From: CAZGUH01 sp964529005
GTDB taxonomy: Bacteria; Actinomycetota; Acidimicrobiia; Acidimicrobiales; Ilumatobacteraceae
Reading direction: 5' to 3'
Assembly: GCA_964529005.1 (NCBI GenBank)
Contig: CAZGUH010000045.1
Span: forward strand, 1 to 28,141
DNA: 28,141 nucleotides
Below the pieces are notes generated by a model. That model had not been told where the DNA came from and made no database searches. It worked only from the letters and a program-made list of their open reading frames with translations. The stretch's first letter is position 1; each line of letters begins with the position of its first letter. The position numbers and the translations under genes were made by a program. Below, piece by piece: positions 8,531-16,408 of the stretch.

Positions 8531-8621
8531 GTGGTGCCTCCCTTTCTGGAGATTGTCGCATCATGCCGGTGAGCCCTGCGATGACGGCGCGCTGTGAGAA
8601 CCGCTGCCGGCGACGCCTCGT

Positions 8622-11309
8622 TCATGTCGATGTGTTCCGCCGGCGGCGGAGCGCCTTTTCGATCTCGACCGCGACCAGCGCGGTGGTGGATAGCGCGAGC
8701 ACGATCGCGACTTGGGCGATGGAGAGCGGTTCGGTCCCGAACGGCTCGTTCAGGGCGGGAATGTAGACGGTGGCGAACTGGGCGGCGGCGCTGACCACGA
8801 CGGCCGCCACGATCCAGGGGTTGGCGCGCAGACCCAGCCGGAGCAGCGATTGGCGTTCGGATCGCACCGCCAACGCATGTCCGAGTTGCATGAGCGCCAA
8901 GGTGGTGAACACCATCGTCTGCCACGGCCACTCGGCGGCGCGGGTGATGGCCTGCAGCGGGAGGATCACCGCGGCCATCAGCAGCCCGACCCAGACGGCG
9001 TGTTGCCACAAGCCACCGGCGAGGATCGACTCCTGGGGTGGGCGGGGGCCGCGGGCCATGGTGTCGGGCTCGGCTGGTTCGAGGCCGAGCGCGACGGCTG
9101 GAGGGCCGTCGGTGACGAGGTTGATCCACAGGATCTGGATCGGCAGCAGTGGCAGCGGCAGACCGAGGAACGGCGCCAGGAACATGATGACGACTTCGCC
9201 GGTGTTCGTGGTGAGCAGGTAACGGACGAACCGGCGGATGCTGTCGTAGATCCGCCTGCCTTCCTCCACGGCGTGGACGATCGTGGCGAAGTTGTCGTCG
9301 GCCAGCACCATGTCGGCCGCTTCCTTGCTGACGTCGGTGCCGATGATCCCCATCGCGACACCGATGTCGGCGCGTCGCAGCGCAGGCGCGTCGTTGACCC
9401 CGTCGCCGGTCATCGCCACGATCGCCCCGGTTGCTTTCCACGCGTCGATGATCCGCAGCTTCTGCGCCGGGTTGGAGCGCGCGAACACACGCACGTCGGC
9501 GATGCGCTCGCGCAGCTCGTCGTCGGTGAGATCGTCGAGTTCGTCGCCGGCGACGACACGAGAGATGTCGTTGTCGTCGTCGTTGAGGATGCCGAGCCGG
9601 CTGGCGATCGCCCGGGCGGTGCGCGGGTGATCGCCGGTGATCATGACCGGGGTGATCCCAGCCGCCTGGCACTCGGCGACCGCGTCGGCGACCTCTTCGC
9701 GTGGCGGATCCGCGATGCCCACCAAGCCGAGCAGGCGGATGTCGTGCTCGAGCTGCTCGCCCGGCGCGTCGACGCGGCTGTGCCGCTCGGCAAGGGCGAG
9801 AACGCGGTAGCCGTCGCCGGCGAGCGCGTCGGCCGCACGTCCAGCGGCTGCGGCGGCCTCCCGGTCACGTACGTCGAGAAGGGGTTCGAGCGACCCCAAG
9901 GCTCCCTTGACGGCCACCCACAGGCCGTCCGGTTCCCGGTGGACGGTCGTCATGCGACGGCGGCTGGCGTCGAAGGCGATCTCCGCGACGCGGGGGTGTC
10001 GCCGTTCGATGTCGGACCGTTCGACGCCGAGCTTGGCGGCGAGCGTGACGAGCGCGCCCTCGGTGGGATCACCGGTGATCGTCCATTCGCCATCGGCGCG
10101 GGTTGGAGGATGGATGGATGCGTCGTTGCAGGCTGCCGCGACGTGGGCGAGGCGGACCAGGTGCCCGTCGGCGCTGGGATCGCCACCGCCGGTCAGCTCC
10201 CCGTCGGGGGCATAGCCCGACCCGGTGACGGTGTACTGCCCGGCAGGTGTCCACACCCGCTCGACCATCATCCGGTTCTCGGTGAGCGTCCCCGTCTTGT
10301 CCGTGCAGATGACGCTCACCGACCCAAGCGTCTCGACGGCTGGCAGCCGGCGGATCACGGCGCGCCGTTCGGCCATCCGCCGCGCCCCGAGCGCCAAGGC
10401 GACGGTGACGACGGCGGGGAGCCCTTCGGGGATGGCCGCGACGGCGAGGCTCACCGCGGTGAGGAACATCTCCTCGGTCGGCTCTCCTCGGGCCACTCCG
10501 GCGGTGAACACGGCCGCGCACACCACGACCGCGGCGGCGGCCATCCGCCGGCCGAGGGCGGCCAGGCGTCGCTGCAATGGTGTGCGCTCGGCCCCGTGGG
10601 TTTGGAGGAGCTGGGCGATCTGTCCCAGCTCGGTCACCATTCCGGTTGCGATCACCATCCCGCGAGCTCGGCCGAACGTCGCCGCGGTCCCTTTGAACGC
10701 CATGTTGTGACGCTCGGCCACCACCGGTGGGTCGCCCGCGGCCAATGTGTCGGCGGACTTCGCCACCGGCTCGGCCTCACCAGTGAGCGGGGCCTCGTTG
10801 ATCCGAAGGCCGTGGACCTCGAACAGGCGAAGATCCGCGGGAACCACGTCTCCTGCGGCGAGCTCGACGACATCGCCGGGCACGATCTGCGGTATCGGGA
10901 TGTCGCGCATCTGCCCGTCCCGGATGACGCGTGCGGCGCCGGTGGTGAGCTGCTTCAACGCCGCCATCGCCTGCTCGGCGCGATACTCCTGGACGAAGCC
11001 GACCACACCGTTGAGCACGACGATGACCCCGATCACCACCGTGTCGGTCACGTCGCCCACCGCCCACGTCACCACCGCGGCGAGCGCGAGCACGACCGTC
11101 ATCGTGTTGGCGAACTGCAGCGCGAAGATCGCCCACACCGACGGCCGATCGCGCTCCACGAGCGCGTTGGGGCCGATCGCGTCGAGACGTCGGCTCACCT
11201 CTTCGGCGGCGAGACCACGTTCGAGATCGGTCCCCAGCGCGGTCGCCAACCTGTGCGGATCGCACGCCCACGGCTGTGTGGCCGCGAGATCGGCCCGGCT
11301 CACAGCCAC
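8622..11309 (-). CDS. P-type cation-transporting ATPase, P2 subgroup (CtpF/PacL-like)
   Basis: This is a roughly 895-residue membrane pump. The N-terminal cation-ATPase domain (PWACDPHRLATALGTD...) comes first. The actuator motif is LTGEAEPV, and TM4 carries the PEGLP ion-binding motif. The phosphorylated Asp is D337 in CDKTGTLT, followed by the nucleotide-binding domain, then TGDGVNDAP near 630-640, NLVTDGPP in TM6 and a C-terminal membrane domain. PEGLP plus NLVTDG points to the Ca/Mn-type P2A-like pumps. Length and type match CtpF (about 905 aa), another DosR-regulon product. The start is uncertain: GTG 11309 or GTG 11303 gives a normal N-terminus, while the frame is open to 11531 with no good ribosome binding site. 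No other gene was seen in the 294 nt up to the deacetylase stop. Confidence 0.93.
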   Translation of the reverse strand: MAVSRADLAATQPWACDPHRLATALGTDLERGLAAEEVSRRLDAIGPNALVERDRPSVWAIFALQFANTMTVVLALAAVVTWAVGDVTDTVVIGVIVVLNGVVGFVQEYRAEQAMAALKQLTTGAARVIRDGQMRDIPIPQIVPGDVVELAAGDVVPADLRLFEVHGLRINEAPLTGEAEPVAKSADTLAAGDPPVVAERHNMAFKGTAATFGRARGMVIATGMVTELGQIAQLLQTHGAERTPLQRRLAALGRRMAAAAVVVCAAVFTAGVARGEPTEEMFLTAVSLAVAAIPEGLPAVVTVALALGARRMAERRAVIRRLPAVETLGSVSVICTDKTGTLTENRMMVERVWTPAGQYTVTGSGYAPDGELTGGGDPSADGHLVRLAHVAAACNDASIHPPTRADGEWTITGDPTEGALVTLAAKLGVERSDIERRHPRVAEIAFDASRRRMTTVHREPDGLWVAVKGALGSLEPLLDVRDREAAAAAGRAADALAGDGYRVLALAERHSRVDAPGEQLEHDIRLLGLVGIADPPREEVADAVAECQAAGITPVMITGDHPRTARAIASRLGILNDDDNDISRVVAGDELDDLTDDELRERIADVRVFARSNPAQKLRIIDAWKATGAIVAMTGDGVNDAPALRRADIGVAMGIIGTDVSKEAADMVLADDNFATIVHAVEEGRRIYDSIRRFVRYLLTTNTGEVVIMFLAPFLGLPLPLLPIQILWINLVTDGPPAVALGLEPAEPDTMARGPRPPQESILAGGLWQHAVWVGLLMAAVILPLQAITRAAEWPWQTMVFTTLALMQLGHALAVRSERQSLLRLGLRANPWIVAAVVVSAAAQFATVYIPALNEPFGTEPLSIAQVAIVLALSTTALVAVEIEKALRRRRNTST

Positions 11310-11587
11310 GCCGGCGACAACCCAGATCGGAACGTCTTCCCGCAGCGGCGAACTCGGCGCGCCGCGATCAACCCGTCGGCCCACCCCACGCATTCGATGA
11401 CCAGGGAAAACATCGTTCTGTCCAATCGGAGCTCGGAGCCGCCGCGGCCGATCTCGCGCTGACTCTGCCGAATGGGCGAGCCTATTCGCGCGACACCATC
11501 GATGCCGGGGGCGCTCCATCACAGTGGGCAATCAGCGTCGAGGAGTGGCGCGACTGTGAGCGCTCCCAGGACCGCTTGGGCGGCACC

Positions 11588-11602
11588 CGCCGGAGACCGG
11601 CG
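11588..11602 (-). terminator. hairpin just after the deacetylase stop
   Basis: CGCCGG-aga-CCGGCG is a perfect 6-bp stem with a 3-nt loop, directly 3' of the stop codon at 11604-11606 on the minus strand. There is no U-tract, as is common for GC-rich hosts. Confidence 0.4.
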
Positions 11603-11603
11603 C

Positions 11604-12593
11604 TCAGCCCTCCCCAAGCAGTTCGGCAATCGTCCCGAAGCCGTAGCCGGCGGCACTCAGTTCGTCGAGGATCGTTGGCAAGGCCGCCGCGTCCGTGGAC
11701 GCGCTTCCGACGTGAAACATCAAGATCGCCCCAGGCGACGCGCCGTCCAGGCAGCGGCGCGCCACGGCATCGGGCGGACTGCCTTGCCAGCCAAGCGAGT
11801 CGACGGTCCACATCACGATGTACCGGTATCCCACGTTGCTCACATCGGCGACGACGGAGTCGTCGATGTCCCCATACGGAGGGCGGAAGTACCCAGCCGT
11901 CGACGCTCCCGTCGCTGCCGAGATCGCCTCGTCTGCTCGAACAAGTTGGCTCGCCCGATCGTGCGAGCTGAGGGCAGCGCGAGCATCGGACACGCCAGTG
12001 AACGAGGGATGATCGTACGAGTGGTTCATCAGCTGGTGTCGCGCTCCCGCGATGCGACTCGCAAGCTCCGGGTAGCGCTCCGCCCACACACCCGTGAGGG
12101 CGAACGTGGCGCGGATCCCGCGGGTGGCCAGCTCGTCGAGGATGGTCGCTGTGTGGCCGGCATCGGAGCCGGCGTCGAACGTCAACGCCAGAATCCTCTC
12201 GGAAACCTCCACCTTTCGCACCACCGTCGCCGGCCCAATTGGCCTCATGCCATCCGAGGTGCTCGTGCCCTCCGAGCTGGAAGTCACCGCACCTGTCGGG
12301 GTGGTCGTGGGCTGTCCCAGGGTGGTTGTGGATGCCGACGTGGTCGTTGGCTGGGTCGTGGATGTCGTCGCCGCGGTCGTCGTCGATGAGTCGGCGGTCG
12401 TCGTGCTCTCGGCACTCGACGTCGGTGCCGCTGTCGAGGACGCGATGCTCGATGAGATCACGGCCGTCCCGGTCGCGCTGGTCGCTGACGAGGAGCTGGA
12501 GCGGCTGGAGCCGTCACATCCCGCAAGCGTGACGACCACAACGCTGGCACAGCGCCAGATCCGCTGCGCGATGGACGCCCGCGTCCGAGCCAT
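11604..12593 (-). CDS. polysaccharide deacetylase lipoprotein (NodB homology, CE4)
   Basis: This is a 329-residue secreted enzyme. Residues 1-26 form a lipoprotein signal peptide with lipobox LAGC (C26). About 90 residues of Ser/Thr-rich linker follow, then the NodB domain at about 130-325. The motifs are LTFDAGSD (D140), NHSYDH (H191 and H195, metal), RPPYGD (237-242), D265 in VDSLGW, and H294 in LMFHVG. All key positions for metal-dependent deacetylation of cell-wall or chitin-like sugars are present, with the TFDAG variant of motif 1. The frame extends upstream to 12749, but ATG 12593 places the signal peptide correctly. It is divergent from the next stress protein. Confidence 0.9.
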   Translation of the reverse strand: MARTRASIAQRIWRCASVVVVTLAGCDGSSRSSSSSATSATGTAVISSSIASSTAAPTSSAESTTTADSSTTTAATTSTTQPTTTSASTTTLGQPTTTPTGAVTSSSEGTSTSDGMRPIGPATVVRKVEVSERILALTFDAGSDAGHTATILDELATRGIRATFALTGVWAERYPELASRIAGARHQLMNHSYDHPSFTGVSDARAALSSHDRASQLVRADEAISAATGASTAGYFRPPYGDIDDSVVADVSNVGYRYIVMWTVDSLGWQGSPPDAVARRCLDGASPGAILMFHVGSASTDAAALPTILDELSAAGYGFGTIAELLGEG

Positions 12594-12786
12594 GCCGCAT
12601 CTTCGTCTCGGCCGCGCCTCGACGCCAGCGCGCAGAGACGGGCTCGAAATCCCACCGATCGCCGTCGCAAGCCGAGTGGACTCGATCGCGCGACACACGA
12701 GGCCAAGGCGCCTACCATGGCGAGCCACAACGACACGCGGTGACCGCACACCGGCACGACGTCATCGGTGCGGTTGGAGGTTGGTC

Positions 12787-13638
12787 ATGTTCCATCACAT
12801 CGTGGTTCCGCTCGATGGCTCCGAGCGATCCTGGACGGCCGTGGACATCGCCGACCAGCTCGCGGTGGCGTGCGACGCCGACCTCGAGCTGGTCCACGTT
12901 GTCGACCCGGCGACCGGCGAACGCGACGAGCACCAACTGCGCCAACAACTCAAAGGTCACAAGCTCCGGACCCCATCCGCCCAACTCACCGTGTTGCCCG
13001 TTTCCACCTCTGTCGCATCGACGATCGCCGACCACTACCTCGGGCTCGAATCCGCAGGCTTGGTGATGAGCTCGGCTGGCCGGGGGCGCAGCGAGGCGGT
13101 GCTCGGCAGTGTCGCCCAGGAGGTCCTCGCCCAGACCTTCGGTCCCCTCGTCATCGTCGGACCAGACTGTCAACCGGTCTGGCGCGCGGGCGGCGCTCCG
13201 CTGATCATTCCCGTCGACACGTCCGAGCTCTCCGAGACGTCCCTCGGTCTGGGCACCGCCTGGGGAGTGGCGCTCGAGCTGACCCCCTGGGTCGTGTGGG
13301 TGTCCGAGCCGGATGTCGAGCTGCCCCACGACGTCGCCGAGAGCTCGTATCCCTCCTCGCTCGCAGCGCGGATGTCCTCCATGGCGCACCGCGAGATCGA
13401 GTTCGAGGTGCTCCACGGATCAGATCCCGCCGAGGCGATCACCAACTTCGCGAAGCAGAACGATGCCGCACTCATCGTCGCCAGCACACATGGCCGAACG
13501 GGCCTCCAGCGCCTGCTGATGGGCAGCGTCGCCGCCGCGATCGTGAAGCACGCGGGATGCCCGGTGGTCTTGTCCCGCCCGCCTCAGCTGATCGACACGT
13601 CCGCCGTCGACCGCCGAGCGGGTCGGCGCGGCTCCTGA
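12787..13638 (+). CDS. tandem-domain universal stress protein
   Basis: This 283-residue protein has two Usp-like halves. The first begins HHIVVPLDGSERSW and ends with LVIVG; its glycine motif (AGRGRSEAVLGSV) is close to the ATP-binding form. The second half begins PLIIPVDTSELSE and holds the clear nucleotide motif HGRTGLQRLLMGS before GCPVVLSRP. ATG 12787 is fixed by GGAGG at 12776-12780. It is shorter than, and distinct from, the stress protein at 1659-2540. It is followed on the same strand after 70 nt by the LiaF-like gene. Confidence 0.9.
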   Translation: MFHHIVVPLDGSERSWTAVDIADQLAVACDADLELVHVVDPATGERDEHQLRQQLKGHKLRTPSAQLTVLPVSTSVASTIADHYLGLESAGLVMSSAGRGRSEAVLGSVAQEVLAQTFGPLVIVGPDCQPVWRAGGAPLIIPVDTSELSETSLGLGTAWGVALELTPWVVWVSEPDVELPHDVAESSYPSSLAARMSSMAHREIEFEVLHGSDPAEAITNFAKQNDAALIVASTHGRTGLQRLLMGSVAAAIVKHAGCPVVLSRPPQLIDTSAVDRRAGRRGS

Positions 13639-13708
13639 CCGTGCGAGACGCCGCCGTGCTCGTTGGCGCCGACGATGTGCGCCTTCCACACGAGAGAGGG
13701 GTTGAGAC

Positions 13709-14038
13709 GTGAACGTGGCGATCTTCGGTGGGTTCGGCAAGCGGATGCTCGCCGACGGGTGGACCAAGGAGACCGCGCTCGCGCTGCTGGGCGGCGGCGA
13801 ATTCGACCTCACCGGGGTGACCCATGGAGAAGGGGCGCGCCTCACCGCGGTCGCGATCTTCGGTGGCGTTGATGTCATCATCGACGAGGGCGCCAAGGTG
13901 ACGATGAGCGGGTTCAGCCTGTTCGGAGGCCGGGAGGTCACCGTGCCGGCAGGCGACGGCCCGGCGGTGAAGATCCGAGCAGTCGCCGTGTTCGGCAGTG
14001 TCAAGGTGCGCCCACCCGCGCCCTCGAACATGGCCTGA
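13709..14038 (+). CDS. LiaF C-terminal-like (cell-wall-active antibiotic response) small protein
   Basis: This 109-residue protein is built of repeated beta-strand units with the recurring pattern AIFGG / LFGG / VFGSVKV. That is the repeating strand layout of the LiaF C-terminal domain and of similar actinobacterial proteins. It has no membrane segment or signal peptide. Start GTG 13709 has GAGAGGGG about 7 nt upstream. It follows a universal stress gene and is convergent with the CstB-like gene, with only 18 nt between stops. A role in envelope-stress sensing is inferred from the family alone. Confidence 0.75.
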   Translation: MNVAIFGGFGKRMLADGWTKETALALLGGGEFDLTGVTHGEGARLTAVAIFGGVDVIIDEGAKVTMSGFSLFGGREVTVPAGDGPAVKIRAVAVFGSVKVRPPAPSNMA

Positions 14039-14056
14039 CCCGATCGATCGCTCGTC

Positions 14057-15448
14057 TCAGGTTGCGCGCTGATCCGTGGGTTTTTTGCGTGCGGCCCAGG
14101 CGCCGTAGCCGCCGAGGAGGTCGGAGACGTCGCGCCAACCGTGGGCTCGCAGCAGGCTGGCCGCGAGCGAGGAGCGGTATCCGCCGGCGCAGTACACCAC
14201 GGTCGGTGTGTCGCGATCGAGCGCATCGAACGACTCGGGCAGGCGAGCCAGCGGGATGTGTTGCGCGCCGGGGATCGCGCCAAGCTTGACCTCGCCTGCA
14301 TTGCGGACGTCGATCAGCGCGAGCGCCGGGAGGCTCGATCGCCGGTCGTCGAGCTCGCACGCGGTGAGCCGCGATGAACGGGCGACGAGGTCGGGGCGCT
14401 CGAGAAACACGCGCTCCGGCTCCGCCAGCTCGCCGGCGACGTTGTCGAACCCGATGCGCGCAAGGCGCGTCTTCGCTTCGGCGCCGCCGTTGAGCGCGGC
14501 GACAATGACGATCGGCGCGTCAGGGGGGATCGCCGAGCCGGCGAACTCGGCGAAACGCCCGCTGAGCCCGACGTTGATCGAGCCGATCAGGTGCCCCGCG
14601 GCGAAGTCGGCCGCGTCGCGTGTATCGACGACGACGCCGCCGTCGCGCTGAAGCTGAAGCGCCTCGTCGAGGGACAGTGGCCGCGGCGGGCTCTCGTCGA
14701 TCAGCGCCCGAACGGCTCGGTTCCCCATCGCGTCGAAAGCGAAGTAGGCGGGGGCCTCGGGCTGTCCTTCGGTGACCGCGGTGACGAACTCGTCACGATC
14801 GGTGATCGACAGGGCGTAGTTGTTGGCCCGTTGCTCCCCGATGGTCGACACCGTCGCCGTGGACAGGTTCTTCCCGCACGCCGATCCGGCTCCGTGCGCG
14901 GGATACACCCGGGTGTCGTCCGGCAGCGTCAACAGCTTGTGATGGATCGAGTCGTACAACTTGTGACCGAGCTCCTCCTTGCTGACCCCGAACGAGGCGA
15001 GCAGATCCGGGCGGCCGACATCGCCGATGAACAGCGTGTCACCGGTGAGCACCGCATAGGGCTGGTCGTCGTCGCTGTGCTCGTAGACGACGATGCTGAT
15101 CGACTCAGGCGTGTGCCCCGGAGTGGCGAGGATCTCCAGCGTCACGTCTCCGAGGGAGATGCGCTCGCCGTCGTCGAGGCGGCGGATGGGGAACTCGGCC
15201 CGCGCGGACGCGCCGTAGCCGATCTCCGCGCCCGTCGCGGCGGCGAGCTCGAGATGGCCGGACATGAAGTCGGCGTGGAAGTGCGTCTCGATCACCAGCT
15301 CGATGGTGAGGCCGGCGTCCTGCGCGTCCTGGAGGTACTCCCCGACATCGCGCCGGGGGTCAACGACGACGGCACGCCCGCTGGTCTCGTCACCGATCAG
15401 GTAGGACGCGTGCGACAGGCATTCGAGGTAGTACTGGGTGAAGATCAT
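14057..15448 (-). CDS. CstB-like persulfide dioxygenase-rhodanese fusion
   Basis: This is a 463-residue cytoplasmic enzyme. The N-terminal MBL-fold domain (1-240) carries ETHFHADF (H56, H58, D60), H112 in PGHTPE, D137 in TGDTLF and H185 in PAHGAGS. This is the mononuclear-iron persulfide dioxygenase arrangement. A first rhodanese-like domain (about 257-350) has VVDTRD but no catalytic Cys at the loop (VAALNGGAEA), so it is a pseudo-rhodanese. The second (about 372-455) has C420 in VVYCAGGYRSS and is probably active. MBL, pseudo-rhodanese, rhodanese is the CstB order. It oxidises glutathione-type or other low-molecular persulfides by family knowledge. ATG 15448 has GGAGG 7 nt upstream. It lies 67 nt downstream of the TauE-like gene. 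Confidence 0.9.
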   Translation of the reverse strand: MIFTQYYLECLSHASYLIGDETSGRAVVVDPRRDVGEYLQDAQDAGLTIELVIETHFHADFMSGHLELAAATGAEIGYGASARAEFPIRRLDDGERISLGDVTLEILATPGHTPESISIVVYEHSDDDQPYAVLTGDTLFIGDVGRPDLLASFGVSKEELGHKLYDSIHHKLLTLPDDTRVYPAHGAGSACGKNLSTATVSTIGEQRANNYALSITDRDEFVTAVTEGQPEAPAYFAFDAMGNRAVRALIDESPPRPLSLDEALQLQRDGGVVVDTRDAADFAAGHLIGSINVGLSGRFAEFAGSAIPPDAPIVIVAALNGGAEAKTRLARIGFDNVAGELAEPERVFLERPDLVARSSRLTACELDDRRSSLPALALIDVRNAGEVKLGAIPGAQHIPLARLPESFDALDRDTPTVVYCAGGYRSSLAASLLRAHGWRDVSDLLGGYGAWAARKKPTDQRAT

Positions 15449-15515
15449 CGATCGTCCTCCGGCTTCCGGGTCGCGACGCTGATGGTATGGGCTGTCGCCC
15501 TGCTGCCTGCTCCGC

Positions 15516-16361
15516 TCAGGTGGCGAGCGAGCCAACAGACGCCACGATCATCGCGACGGCGAGCACGACGAGCAGCCCGGCGAACCAACGCACGAGCGAC
15601 CCGGCAGCGATCCGGCTGGCGACGCGACTTCCGCCGACCACGCCGGCCACCGCCGCGACGGTGAAGGGAACCGCCACGGACCACTCGACCCCGTTCGTCC
15701 CGAGACGGATGACGAGCGCGGTCACGGTGTTGATCACGACCACCAGCAACGACGTGCCGACCGCGCCCGGCATCGAGAAACCCAGCAGCAACGTGAGCGC
15801 CGGGACGACCACGAACCCACCGCCGACGCCGAACAGCCCGGTGAGAAACCCGACCATTGTTCCGACCGCGGCGACCCGCGCGGCCGTCCACCAATCGACA
15901 CCCGCTCCGTTGCCCCCTCGCCCGGTTGGGCGCACGGCATCGCGTGACGCCGAATCGTCACCCTGCATCGCGAGGGCACGGCTCTCTCCGACGCGGGTGC
16001 AACTCGGGCAGCCACTGACCATCCGCCACGCGGCGACCAACACCAGGCCCCCGAACCCGAGAAGCAACACGTCACCGTCGATGGAGGTGTTGAGCGCCGA
16101 ACCCCCGATCGATCCGCCGATGCCGCTCACCCCGATCAGGATTCCGGGCCCGAATCGCACTCGACCGGCCCGGGCGTGACCGACCAGACCGACCAACGCC
16201 GCGACGCCCACCACGAGCAGCGACGTCGTGGTCGCCGCCGACGGATCCTGCCCGGCGACATACACCAGCGCCGGGACAGCAACGATCGAGCCGCCGGCGC
16301 CCACGGCCCCGAGCGACAGACCGATGAGGAACCCGCAAGGCGACGCCAGCAGCCCCCTCAC
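15516..16361 (-). CDS. TauE/SafE-family sulfite/anion exporter
   Basis: This is a 281-residue inner-membrane protein. Two halves with similar glycine-rich openings (GLSLGAVGAGGSIVAVPAL and GLFGVGGGFVVVPAL) are the TauE/SafE hallmark; each half has about four membrane segments. The central cytoplasmic loop contains SGCPSC, a CxxC pair that might sense thiols or bind metal (inference). GTG 16361 was chosen because GGGTGA lies 6 nt upstream; TTG 16367 is the alternative. It lies between the nitrite reductase (47 nt upstream) and the CstB-like enzyme. Export of sulfite or thiosulfate made by the latter would fit. Confidence 0.88.
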   Translation of the reverse strand: MRGLLASPCGFLIGLSLGAVGAGGSIVAVPALVYVAGQDPSAATTTSLLVVGVAALVGLVGHARAGRVRFGPGILIGVSGIGGSIGGSALNTSIDGDVLLLGFGGLVLVAAWRMVSGCPSCTRVGESRALAMQGDDSASRDAVRPTGRGGNGAGVDWWTAARVAAVGTMVGFLTGLFGVGGGFVVVPALTLLLGFSMPGAVGTSLLVVVINTVTALVIRLGTNGVEWSVAVPFTVAAVAGVVGGSRVASRIAAGSLVRWFAGLLVVLAVAMIVASVGSLAT

Positions 16362-16408
16362 CGACAATCACCCGCCCCACGCAAGGGAGACGGCGCGCGG
16401 TCAGGCAC

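Noticed and set aside
8712..11462. 916-residue plus-strand open frame opposite the cation ATPase
   Set aside because: It is the antisense shadow of a gene with every P-type ATPase motif; its sequence is Asp/Gly/His/Arg-rich with no domain.
11310..11603. Possible DosR-type box upstream of the ATPase (TTGGAC ... TTCCCTGG on the minus strand)
   Set aside because: The half-sites are imperfect and their spacing does not fit the 20-bp DosR palindrome; no other gap gave a better match.
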